Source: Bacillus fonticola (GTDB lineage Bacteria; Bacillota; Bacilli; Bacillales; JC228). From it: a DNA stretch of 64,000 nt. The notes beneath the pieces are model-generated. The model was not told the DNA's origin and did no database searches. It saw only the letters and a list, made by a program, of their open reading frames with translations. The stretch is taken from NCBI RefSeq assembly GCF_012955605.1, contig NZ_CP052135.1:3050711-3114710 (forward strand), written 5' to 3'. Position 1 is the stretch's first letter. The number at the start of each line of letters is the position of its first letter. Of this stretch, positions 8,143-17,100 are shown piece after piece. Both the position numbers and the translations under genes were made by a program.

Positions 8143-10065
8143 TTAGGCTGCTTTTCGTAATGAATCCTTTTGAAGCTTACTCTTTCTTGTTGCGATCAAT
8201 AAAACCATAGAAATCAATGCTCCAATTAAGGCGGCTCCTAACCAAACACTTGCTGCAAGTAATAGCGGCTGTCCTTCTAGTAACGCTAAGGAGAAGATGC
8301 CAGCCCCCGGAACATTTAGACCGATATCAAAGTAGGCCACGATCGCGCCTGTGACAGCAGATCCCGCGATCAAAGATGGAATTACACGAAGGGGGTCATT
8401 AATCATAAACGGAATCGCCCCTTCTGTGATCCCGGCTAATCCGAGTAACCACGTTTGCTTCCCAACTTCTTGTTCTTGCTTTGTGAAATACTTCTTCCCG
8501 ATAATCGTGGCACCTGTTACCGAGAATGCGGAGACCATTTTGACGGATGCAAAAGCTGCGTAAGGAACGATATTCCCGCTCGCCATCGCCCCAATACTGA
8601 ACGTGTAAGCCGCTTTGTTCACTGGACCACCAAGGTCAAATGATACCATGGCGCCCAAAATCGCCCCTAAAATGATTGCATTCGTTCCAGACATCCCATC
8701 TAACCATTGAATTAACCCTTCGTTTAGGGCAGCTAACGGCTCCCCAACAATAAATAACATGATCGAACCTACAACAAGGGTTCCGACTACCGGATATAAC
8801 CAAAAGCTAACAAACCCAGCAAAGGTTCCTGTTGGCTTGACCTTTTTCTTTAAATATTTCAAGAAATAACCCGCTAATAAGCCTCCGAGCATCCCGCCAA
8901 GGAAACCGCTTCCAATTAAGTTCGCCGCAACCCCGGCCGCAAAACCTGGTCCTAGCGCTGGCTTATCAGCGATAGAGTACGCCATGTAAGCTGCTAAGAT
9001 TGGGATCATGAGCGTACCTAACAACGATCCACCGAGCTGTCTCAGTAACCATAGCCATGAACCTTCCGTGTTATAAACTTCTTGCAGTCCAAAGGCTTGC
9101 GACAAGAAGACGGCGGCCGCTAACGTCATCCCACCCGCAACAATGACGGGGATGATGTACGAGATCCCTGTTAATACAGAGTCCTTGATTTCGGTTTTCA
9201 CTGATTTTTTCTCATCGTCATCGGACGTATCATCTGTATCTACGTACGCTGACTTAGAAGTCTTCTCTGCCTTTTGTAACGCTTGTTCCAATAGACTTTT
9301 CGCGTTTCTGAGTGGGGCAGCAACCGATGCTTTCACCTTCGGAAGGTGCCCGAAACGATCTTCATCCTTCACAGCTACATCAACCGCAAAGACAACTGCA
9401 TCTGCCTTTTTCAAAAGTACCTTTGAATGGCGATCTTCAACCCCGTTAGCCCCTTGCTTCTCAACGAACACATCCACACCCAGCTCTTTACCCGCCTTGA
9501 CGAGTGCCTCTGCAGCCATGTAAGTGTGCGCGATACCTGCTGGACAAGCTGTGACGGCCAAAATGGTTTTATTGAGTTTTTTGGCACTTTCCGTTTCCAC
9601 TGCTTGATAATCTGCATCTAAATGCTCATATAGCTCGGTACTTGTTTTGGCTTGCAACAAACCATTTTTGTATCGTTCATTAGATAATCTTGTGACAAAC
9701 TCTGATAGTAAAGAGAGATGAGTCGAGCCCTCTTCCTCTTTTGGAATCGCTAACAAAATCACTAACTCGACTTGATTGTTCGGGTCAATGCTTTCCCACG
9801 TATCAATCGGCTTGGACAGCGTCGCCACCGCAAAGGCAGCTTCTTTGACAGCTTCAGATTTCCCGTGTGGAATCGCAAGCCCCCCCTCGAAACCAGTGGG
9901 TGACATCGTTTCTCTATCTAGCACCGCTTGGTAAAAGTCCTCTTCTGAACGTAGTTTTCCTTCTTCGCCTAGCTTCTTCACGAGGAACCGAATCGTTTCC
10001 TCTTTGGAAGAAAAGGATTGATTCGTATGAAGTAGGGCTGGTGATGTGAGATTTTTCAACAACAT
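8143..10065 (-). CDS. mngA: PTS fructose-family EIIABC, mannosylglycerate type
   Basis: This phosphotransferase permease imports and phosphorylates a sugar. Domain order is EIIA (His67 in AIPHGKSEAV), EIIB of the fructose class (Cys174 in VTACPAGIAHTYMAAEAL) and a membrane EIIC domain from about residue 285 with PDK-type motif GPGFAAGVAANLIGSGFLGG. The A-B-C order and the pairing with a GH38 hydrolase are those of E. coli mngAB, so 2-O-mannosylglycerate is the best guess. The start at 10065 is fixed by AAAGGGGGT. An upstream in-frame ATG at 10140 lies in a repeat and has no ribosome site. The protein then has 640 residues. Expression is probably controlled by the RpiR-type regulator next door and by carbon catabolite repression. 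Confidence 0.85.
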   Translation of the reverse strand: MLLKNLTSPALLHTNQSFSSKEETIRFLVKKLGEEGKLRSEEDFYQAVLDRETMSPTGFEGGLAIPHGKSEAVKEAAFAVATLSKPIDTWESIDPNNQVELVILLAIPKEEEGSTHLSLLSEFVTRLSNERYKNGLLQAKTSTELYEHLDADYQAVETESAKKLNKTILAVTACPAGIAHTYMAAEALVKAGKELGVDVFVEKQGANGVEDRHSKVLLKKADAVVFAVDVAVKDEDRFGHLPKVKASVAAPLRNAKSLLEQALQKAEKTSKSAYVDTDDTSDDDEKKSVKTEIKDSVLTGISYIIPVIVAGGMTLAAAVFLSQAFGLQEVYNTEGSWLWLLRQLGGSLLGTLMIPILAAYMAYSIADKPALGPGFAAGVAANLIGSGFLGGMLGGLLAGYFLKYLKKKVKPTGTFAGFVSFWLYPVVGTLVVGSIMLFIVGEPLAALNEGLIQWLDGMSGTNAIILGAILGAMVSFDLGGPVNKAAYTFSIGAMASGNIVPYAAFASVKMVSAFSVTGATIIGKKYFTKQEQEVGKQTWLLGLAGITEGAIPFMINDPLRVIPSLIAGSAVTGAIVAYFDIGLNVPGAGIFSLALLEGQPLLLAASVWLGAALIGALISMVLLIATRKSKLQKDSLRKAA

Positions 10066-10090
10066 GGTGGAACCCCCTTTGTTTGTTAAG

Positions 10091-10153
10091 GTTGAAAGGC
10101 TAATTTCGCAACGTCGTGTCGCAACGCCTTTCTGACACACGTCCTGTGTGCCC
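10091..10153. repeat. Double mini-hairpin repeat upstream of mngA (copy B)
   Basis: This carries GCAAC-GTCGT-GTCGC and CACAC-GTCCT-GTGTG hairpins separated by AACGCCTTTCTGA. It is the second copy of the unit inside mngB. It lies in the 5' leader of the PTS gene, between a terminator hairpin and the start codon. Confidence 0.8.
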
Positions 10154-10167
10154 TGATCGTAGCAAAA

Positions 10168-10199
10168 AAAAATAAGAAGCTCGGATTCTTCTTATTTTT
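10168..10199 (-). terminator. Terminator between regulator and mngA
   Basis: The 12-bp arms AAAAATAAGAAG and CTTCTTATTTTT surround an 8-base loop and are followed on the minus strand by nine Ts. It ends the regulator transcript, or could attenuate read-through into mngA. Confidence 0.75.
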
Positions 10200-10215
10200 A
10201 CACAGCTATTCGTTT

Positions 10216-10229
10216 GTAAAGCGCTTTCA
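10216..10229 (-). promoter_or_regulatory. Probable cre (CcpA) site
   Basis: GTAAAGCGCTTTCA has the AAAGCGCTTT palindrome and CA end of catabolite-responsive elements, with the first two bases swapped relative to consensus. Its place upstream of a PTS sugar operon supports the call. Confidence 0.5.
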
Positions 10230-10230
10230 T

Positions 10231-10244
10231 GTGTATTTATACAC
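10231..10244. promoter_or_regulatory. Candidate regulator operator upstream of mngA
   Basis: GTGTATTTATACAC is a perfect 14-bp palindrome between the RpiR-type regulator stop and the PTS gene, next to the cre-like site. It is a good candidate for the regulator's own binding site, but this is inference. Confidence 0.4.
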
Positions 10245-10250
10245 AAGATC

Positions 10251-10982
10251 TTACAACGACTCCCAGTAATGCTCAGACAACGCGCGCAACACAAGCATGG
10301 CAGGGGTTTTGTCGGTAATGTTATGACCGTTTAACACCTTCCTTGGAGAATAACAATACAAGTTCACGTCCGCCAGCTGCTGCAACGAATTCCGGTCAAA
10401 ATGAGTGAGCGAAATGATTCGAACACCCCGCTCCTGCGCCAACGTGGCCATCTCCAACACTTGCGTCGTTTCGCCTGATAAGCTGATCACAAAGAACAGA
10501 TCATTGCTCTCTAGCTGGTTGATCTCTAGCACGACATCGTGACGATGGACGGAAAAAGACGACGCCTTCCCTACAGCCTTCAAGCTCTTCACCATGTTCT
10601 CACACAAAGGTACCGTATCCCCCACTGCAAAAAAGAGCACCCGATGCGCTTCCTGAATCATCTTCGTGACCATAGACAGCTTGTCCCGATCAACCAAGCT
10701 CATCGTTTTATGGATGGCAATAGAAAGACTATCTTCAACATCCTCCTGCTTGGCATCAATCTCTTCCTTCAGGCTGTTTTTCAATTGCGAGAACCCATCA
10801 TACCCTAACTTTTTGGACAACCGCGTCACAGTGTTTGGAACCGTATACATTTGAGCCGCTAAATACTGTATAGAATGCGTAATAACATCCTTTTTGTGTG
10901 TACTAACATAGTCAATAATTTGGTCGTCTGTATCATTTAATTTATACTCATATTTTTGAACACGTTCCTCAAATAACATCAT
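10251..10982 (-). CDS. MurR/RpiR-family transcriptional regulator
   Basis: This is a sugar-phosphate-sensing regulator. The N-terminal RpiR helix-turn-helix spans about residues 1-75 (ITHSIQYLAAQMYTVPNTVTRLSKKLGYDGFSQLK). A SIS domain from about residue 105 contains VLFFAVGDTVPLCENMVKSL and the FVISLSGETTQVLEMATLA phosphosugar loop. It has 243 residues, slightly short for the family. AAGGGG lies upstream of ATG-ATG at 10982/10979, so either ATG could be used. It precedes mngA and mngB on the same strand and is separated from them by a terminator and a palindrome. It probably controls the mannoside operon in answer to a phosphorylated intermediate. Confidence 0.85.
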   Translation of the reverse strand: MMLFEERVQKYEYKLNDTDDQIIDYVSTHKKDVITHSIQYLAAQMYTVPNTVTRLSKKLGYDGFSQLKNSLKEEIDAKQEDVEDSLSIAIHKTMSLVDRDKLSMVTKMIQEAHRVLFFAVGDTVPLCENMVKSLKAVGKASSFSVHRHDVVLEINQLESNDLFFVISLSGETTQVLEMATLAQERGVRIISLTHFDRNSLQQLADVNLYCYSPRKVLNGHNITDKTPAMLVLRALSEHYWESL

Positions 10983-11111
10983 ATGTGTAGACCCCTTACC
11001 CCTTTATATCTCCCTCTGCCCATTATAGAGAAAAGAGCATGTCATTGTACAACCTCTTCTAGTCGATTTGACTATTCAAAATGAGCAGACATATTCAGCA
11101 AAACCTGCAAC

Positions 11112-11390
11112 GAGCGCTTACCTATTTTGACATGACGCAGATCTAAAATGAACAAAAGGGCGAAATTGGCGAAATGTTTGCCATCGTCTCGAAGTAGCTT
11201 ATCTTGCACATTGGTTTGAATGAGGCCATCTTACTAACGGCACTAGTATCACGTCTAGAAAGTAGCACGCAGGACGTTCAGCAAGCTTGAACAGCTCGGA
11301 TTTGTGCGTAGTGAAAATTTGAATAAGTGGAAGGCGGATAATACGAAGTGTTTTACGGTAGATTTTGAGAAAATTGGAGGAGGAATTTAG
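11112..11390 (+). pseudogene. Decayed winged-helix (phage/plasmid replication-type) gene
   Basis: The last 35 codons, starting with the AAG at 11283 and ending at the TAG at 11388-11390, read KLEQLGFVRSENLNKWKADN and continue TKCFTVDFEKIGGGI. This aligns with the C-terminal part of the intact gene at 13086-13442 (KKLEELDYIRSAKLGKHPMD and so on). Upstream the similarity to a helix-turn-helix protein of this sort continues with HIGLNEAILLTALVSRLESS but is broken by stops and frame changes. It is a dead paralogue, probably of mobile-element origin. The 5' limit is approximate. Confidence 0.6.
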
Positions 11391-11422
11391 TAAGATAGCA
11401 GATCTAAAGTATCGGCGTATTC

Positions 11423-11611
11423 ATGGCTTTATTAGGCTGGGTCAGCACTTTACCGTTAGCCATTCTATGCGTAGCCTGTAGCGGATTCTGTATCATTCTG
11501 TTTAACGTCAATAACACAACCATGTACCAACAGAGAGTAAAAAAGTACTCCCCATTCACAGTTTCCCACCTCATACTTCAACATACGATAAATAGACAAA
11601 GAGGCTCTTGA
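11423..11611 (+). pseudogene. Possible MFS efflux-transporter fragment
   Basis: The 62-residue stretch begins MALLGWVSTLPLAILCVACS and continues GFCIILFNVNNTTMYQQRV. This resembles the tenth helix and following loop of macrolide-efflux-type MFS proteins, where a [FP]xNVPxxTLLQ-like loop is typical. No ribosome site is present and nothing else of a transporter surrounds it, so it is read as a leftover piece. The evidence is weak. Confidence 0.3.
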
Positions 11612-11639
11612 ATGGATGACATTCAAAGAACCTCTTTTT
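11598..11639. terminator. Terminator downstream of dppA
   Basis: AAAGAGGCTCTTGAATG pairs with CATTCAAAGAACCTCTTT with one bulge. T-runs flank both sides. It ends the dppA transcript. Confidence 0.75.
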
Positions 11640-11665
11640 GAGTCATAGAGTCCAGGATGGTGTAA

Positions 11666-12514
11666 TTAGGCGTTAACATTCCCCAAAACACCATTCGTCG
11701 CCGTAATCGCGATAATAACACAGCCCCACATATGCTTGTACGCAGTGACAATATCGTCGCAAGTAAAGCGAATTCGTGTCGGAGAAAGTCGTTCAACAGT
11801 CGGCAGCGTCGTCGTCATCTGTGCTTGCTGAGGACCTTTGAACTCGATCTCAAAGGTAATAGGGCCTTTCAACTCTAAAGGAGAGAACTGACCAATCTTC
11901 CTCACTGCAGCTTCAGCCTGCTCCTTAATCATTTCCTGTACTTTTTTAGGATGAATCAATTCAGCAGAGAATCGATCGATTGCCCGTTTCACCACAACCG
12001 ACTCGACATCAGGCAAAGTTTCCTTCACTTCTCGTACATAAGCATCATCCCCGCTAACAAAAATTGCCGGAACCCCGAAGCCACCTGCCACAAATGCGTT
12101 CATTTCTGTCTCACCGACTACTTGTCCATTAATCTTCATTTCTTTCACACAAATCCCTGCAAGCGTATGACTGATGACAGCCGTGTCCGATCCACCCTCG
12201 CGCCCATGGTGACCGACAAACATGATCGCATCATACGTTTCATCGAGTCCTTCGAGCTGACACATCACTCGGTTGCTACCAGAAACAAGGCGAGCACGAG
12301 AGTCTAACTCTTCTATGAAAATGTTAGACATGTTGCCGTGTCCGTCTGCTACTGTGACTGCCTCGGCTCCTCCCCGGAACGCGCCCTCGATGGCGGCATT
12401 CACCTCTGCTGTCATTAGTTTGCGGAACCGTTGATACTCGCTTGGCGTTTTTAGTTGTTGGTTTGTTGCTACACCTGAAATTCCTTCGATGTCTGCTGAG
12501 ATAAAGATTTTCAT
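11666..12514 (-). CDS. dppA: DppA-like D-aminopeptidase (M55)
   Basis: This is a cytosolic zinc D-amino-acid aminopeptidase of family M55, which trims D-Ala-containing peptides. From ATG 12514 the protein starts MKIFISADIEGISGV, the diagnostic N-terminus with metal ligands Asp8 and Glu10. Other ligand regions are TVADGHGNMSNI (His60 region), MFVGHHGREGG and GETEMNAF. It has 282 residues, close to B. subtilis DppA. AAAGGGGATG sets the start; the ATG 42 bases upstream has no such site. The dpp peptide-transporter genes that follow it in B. subtilis are absent, so it may scavenge peptides imported by another system. Confidence 0.9.
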   Translation of the reverse strand: MKIFISADIEGISGVATNQQLKTPSEYQRFRKLMTAEVNAAIEGAFRGGAEAVTVADGHGNMSNIFIEELDSRARLVSGSNRVMCQLEGLDETYDAIMFVGHHGREGGSDTAVISHTLAGICVKEMKINGQVVGETEMNAFVAGGFGVPAIFVSGDDAYVREVKETLPDVESVVVKRAIDRFSAELIHPKKVQEMIKEQAEAAVRKIGQFSPLELKGPITFEIEFKGPQQAQMTTTLPTVERLSPTRIRFTCDDIVTAYKHMWGCVIIAITATNGVLGNVNA

Positions 12515-13085
12515 TTGGCTACATCCCCTTTGGTTAACAATTTGAATACAACTCAACGATTAATAAGTTATAGATAGATTTGTAAAAATCCGGCTATATA
12601 GCTGAACTTGTTCTTACCATAAGAGTAACATAGAACCGGTAACTGTTTGTATGAAAATTCAATCATTTGTTAACACAATCTTATCTACACACTCTCTCGA
12701 ACCAAACATCTTGCTCTCTACCTACTTCCTCGGTGAACAAGCGAACGCTCTCATTCTATAGGTTGCGTGATACCCTTCCTCAAAAAACTTCAGGTGCTCT
12801 TTTTCATTCTAATTACTAGTTTTATTTTAGAGGCTGAACTTAAAGAATTTAATCCAACTATTGATATCAGCATCAGATAACCGTTTCACTCAGTCACCTT
12901 ACAAAAAATAATTTGTGTACACAACAGCATAAATATATCGAATGCTACTGTTGCTAAAGGACACATAATAGACCTTCTTAAAAGAGTTCACTTTTTCCCA
13001 ATTTTTTAAAATGTGGGGTGTCCGTTTTGATTACTCAAGCCTATATAAAGGGTGAAAGCACTTGATCAAAAGGAGGAAAAGACAC
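12515..13085. other. Intergenic region, no gene recognised
   Basis: About 570 AT-rich bases lie between dppA and a small helix-turn-helix gene. I see no coding similarity, hairpin or operator that I can defend. The dppA promoter should be near 12520-12650. Confidence 0.4.
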
Positions 13086-13442
13086 ATGAAAACAACCATG
13101 CAAAACAACACAAAGGAACCCCTATCGTTCTCACGTGAGCTCGCAACTAAGGTTGGGGTGAAAGGCGCATTGATCGTGACAGTGATCGCAAACCAGCTGA
13201 GAGACGAGTCCGAAATCCACAAAGGAGAGCTTTGGGTACGGAGTACATACGAGGAATTGTTGGAACGACTCCCTTTTATGTCTGTACCAACCATTCGGAG
13301 AACCATTAAGAAGCTAGAGGAACTAGACTATATACGGAGTGCAAAACTAGGAAAGCACCCTATGGACACGGCCAAATACTACACACTCAATTTTCCCAAA
13401 GTGGCTGACCAAATTCCTCAAGGTTTCTTGTATTATGTTTGA
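13086..13442 (+). CDS. Small winged-helix protein of replication-initiator type
   Basis: This 118-residue protein starts at ATG 13086, placed by AAAGGAGG six bases upstream. It contains LATKVGVKGALIVTVIANQL, then WVRSTYEELLERLPFMSVPTI and IRRTIKKLEELDYIRSAKL. This is the winged-helix pattern seen in N-terminal domains of phage or plasmid replication and conserved Firmicutes DNA-binding proteins (helix, wing, then YTLNF). It is short and lacks the C-terminal part such initiators carry. A broken paralogue lies at 11112-11390. No replication partner gene is near, so it is probably a stranded element gene. DNA binding is likely; the role is unknown. Confidence 0.6.
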   Translation: MKTTMQNNTKEPLSFSRELATKVGVKGALIVTVIANQLRDESEIHKGELWVRSTYEELLERLPFMSVPTIRRTIKKLEELDYIRSAKLGKHPMDTAKYYTLNFPKVADQIPQGFLYYV

Positions 13443-13498
13443 GAACGAAAAAAGTCATAGGTTCATTTAGCTCTGTATGAAGTATGATCTACTAAATA

Positions 13499-13547
13499 TA
13501 AAGGCTGGTTTGCGATCCTTAACTCGGGTTGCACGAACTGGTCTTTA
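13499..13547 (+). terminator. Imperfect stem-loop after the winged-helix gene
   Basis: AAAGGCTGGTTTGCGATCC pairs with GGTTGCACGAACTGGTCTTT with several mismatches and is followed by TATTTATTT. It is a moderate terminator. Confidence 0.45.
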
Positions 13548-13605
13548 TTTATTTGCGTACAAGTAAAATGCAACGACTTTAGAGTGAGATTGGATAACGC
13601 ATAAG

Positions 13606-14047
13606 TTACTCTTCATAGAATTCATATTCCTCTGGTAAGTACTTCTTAAAAATAGACAAAAACTCTTCATGAGAACCCGCTTCTCTGTGAAGTACAAGTT
13701 TCCCATTTTTCCACTCTTGAATCACAATGATGTCACTAACGCTTCATAGGAAAATTTAGCCTGTGGAAACTTTTTTGCCAAGACTTCAATGACCTTCGGA
13801 ACAGGACTATAGGCAGTTTCAAATGCAATACCAATACCACCCCTACCGTTGCTTTCAACTAATACCTCACGAACATCCCACTTCGTCCCCCAAACAGAAT
13901 ACGTTTTGGAAATGGACTTATTTTCGTCTCCTATTGGGATAATGCTTTTGAAGGAAAAGGGGCTTGTTTCAGATTTCACAAACGCTAAAATTTCAGTTTT
14001 TCTGCTGAATCAGTGATGAGCAAATGATTCTCACAGCAATTTGGCAT
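13606..14047 (-). pseudogene. Frameshifted YubB/DUF1281-like protein
   Basis: Reading from ATG 14047, with a good AAAGGATG site, the first frame gives MPNCCENHLLITDSAEKLKF, the classic MPNWCxN N-terminus of the ferredoxin-like YubB family. After a stop and frame change it continues through YSVWGTKWDVREVLV, IGIAFETAYSPVPKVIEVLA and KKFPQAKFSYEALV, the core of that domain. A second frame change leads to DIIVIQEWKNGKLVLHREAG and a stop at 13606. Two single-base-class frameshifts break the gene. The family is common in plasmids and phages, which supports an accessory origin for this region. Confidence 0.7.
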
Positions 14048-14134
14048 GCTGTTCATCCTTTCTGATTAGTTCATTTGTGGAGGATTAATTGAAAAAGGGA
14101 CTAAACATTACGAGCCCTTTAATTTCTTCATTTC

Positions 14135-17100
14135 TCACAAGATATTCTTATTAGCTTTTGGCACTAAATAAGAAGGCATATCATGCTCTAACTCCCAAAC
14201 AAAGCTCATCGGTTTATCGCCTGAATGCTTGATGTAATTCGCTGTTCCGAGGAAAACAAATGGTGAAGTAATACTGCCCCTTTCTGTTTTATATTCCCTC
14301 ACAAACAGTGCGATTTTATTTCCCGTTTGCCGATGGTGAATATACCGCTGTGCAGTTGGGCTTCCTTCTCCGACGCGACTTTGTGTTTGCCAGTGGAACA
14401 ATTTTTCATTAATCGCGTAATCTTCGTACAAAGTAGACGGTGAGAAGTCCTTTTCCGATTTGTTTAATGTAATGAAAAACACATCAAGTTCCTTATCACG
14501 AAAATACTTTACTCCTTCTCTAAAGGCAGGACTCGCTGCTTCGTTAAAATAATCTAAACCAGCCATCACTTGATTCGTAGAATATTGACTGTGCACCTGT
14601 AATGGACAAGGGAAAGAGAAACTAGGTGCAATCTCAAGCGTTTCAAGAGACTCGTAAAGCATCTGTAAAATCTCTTTAATCTCCTCTCTAAAAGCAGGAT
14701 GATCCAATACCTTTTCAATCCCATCTCTTACCGATAAAAATCCTTCTTTCTCTGGGTGAGCCTGATAAAAGGAGTAATAAAACATATTGAGCATTAACTT
14801 TTCCTCTTGTGTTTCCGCCCGGCCATGTTGCACAAACGATAGTAAAAACTCTAATAGCTTCTTTGAGTTAAGATGAAACAAATTTGATAGTCGACTGGTG
14901 AGCCACTTTTCCTGGTCGTACTGAAAGTCTTCAGCTACACCGGCTTCAACTTTCATTCGACTAAAGCTCCGGTTTCTATTTCCACCATACATGCCGTAAA
15001 GGGACAAGTGAAAATGATCCAGAAAGTTACGAAGTGTGAGTTCCTTCCCTGTGTCTTGCTCAAAATGCCTCATTTTCGTGATCAAGTTACTTTTTGTGTT
15101 TGCGCTTGATTTGATATTTCGGAGTATATACTCTTTCGCCTGCTTCTCCAGCTGAATAAAGCAACCTTTTGGCAAATTAAAGAATCCATTCTCTACATAA
15201 TGTTGGACGGAGTGTTTCGATCTACCGATTAGCGCACGAAACTTCTCTTCGAATGAGTAATTCATGTGTGCTTGTCCGACAAAATCCAAAACCGTTAAAC
15301 AATCTTTATCTTCTGCTAAACGAAGACCACGCCCAAGTTGCTGAAGAAACACAGTTAAGCTCTCAGTGGGACGGAGAAAAAGCACGGTATTTACTTCTGG
15401 AATGTCGATTCCCTCGTTATATAAATCAACGACAAAAATAAACTTGATTTCGCCATTTACTAGTTGCTGTTGAACATTTACACGGGTCTCTTTGTCTGTT
15501 CTCCCATGCAAAGCTATCGAGGGAATTTCCGCCCGATTAAAATAATCGGCCATGTATTGAGCATGAGCAATGGAGACACAGAACCCTAGACCTTTCACTT
15601 CTCGGATATCAGTGACATACTTTTGGACGCTCTGGACAATTTGAGCGCTTCGAAGATCGTTGGATGTGTACACATTCTCCAGTTCCCTCGTGTCATAGCC
15701 TCCTCTTGACCATTTCAAATGGAAGAGATCGACTGTATCACTAACACAAAAGTATTGGAATGGGCTTAACAGCTTTTGGTTCACTGCTTCAGTCAATCGC
15801 ATCTCCGCAGCAATTCGATCATCAAAATACTCAAGAACACTTCTACCATCCATCCGCTCTGGAGTCGCAGTCAATCCAAGCAAAATTTTAGGTTGATAAT
15901 GAGAAAGAAGCCTTTGATAGGATTCCGCTGCCGCATGATGGAATTCATCGACAATGATGTAGTCGTAGAATTCACTAGTGGTTTGCTCATATAATTTTTT
16001 ACTATTAAAGCTTTGGATACTAACAAACAAATGATCCAGAGAATCAGGCTGGTGTTGTCCGACAAGCATATCTCCGAAGTTCGGATCTTTCAAAATGGCC
16101 CTAAACGTATCCAGACTTTGCTTTAGAATTTCCTCACGGTGAGCGACAAACAACAACTTTGCTCTACCCGCATTACGCTTACGAAAGCGCTTATAATCAA
16201 ATGCTGATATAACTGTCTTTCCAACCCCGGTAGCAGCCACAATAAGATTTCTATAGCGTTGGTGAACCTCTCTCTCAACTTGTAGTTTCTCTAGAATCTC
16301 TTTCTGATAAAAATAGGGCTGGATATCGAATATGTATGGTGTTGAACTCTCCGCTACTTCCCACTTACTTTTCTCCAATGCGTAGCGAAGATAGTGCTGG
16401 TCTTGCTCATTTTTACCATTGAACTCTTTGAACTCGCGATCATTCCAATAGCTTTCGAATGTCGCTTTACATTTCCTCATTACATCATACGAATCCTTTT
16501 CAGTTACCTTCACATTCCATTCTAGTCCAGAAGTCAATGCAGGGTTCGATAAATTAGATGAACCAATGTAAGACGTACTAAACCCAGTGTCTCTTTTAAA
16601 CAAGTAGGCTTTTGCATGTAGCCTTGTACGTTCAACGTCATAAGAGATTTTTATTTCAGTGTTAGGTAACTGGCTCAATTCCTGAATGGCTTTATAATCG
16701 GTCGCTTCCATATAGGAAGTAGTAATAACACGAAGCTGTCCTCCGTTTTCAGTAAACGTTCGTAACTCCTCTATAATGACCCGAAGACCACTCCACTTAA
16801 TAAAAGACACGAGCATGTCGATGGAGTTGGATGATAAAATTTCTTTCTTCAACTCTCCTAACATATTAGGCTCATGAGAAGACCCTGTGAAAAGGGAGCT
16901 CTCGGCTATCGGTGTTACAGGGCGAACTACTTCTTCTCTTCTGATACTACGAACGGAATTTATCCGAGAGTAGATATGAGTCAGCACTTCACCTTCTTCG
17001 GCTATTTTCAGCGATTCGAACTCAGCTCGGTCTAATCGTTGACTCAAGATCGAAATAATATCATTACAAGTCGCGATCTGATGTAGAAGAGGGTCCTTCT

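Noticed and set aside
9143..9523. 126-codon plus-strand frame within mngA
   Set aside because: Serine- and threonine-rich antisense shadow of the EIIB region; no ribosome site.
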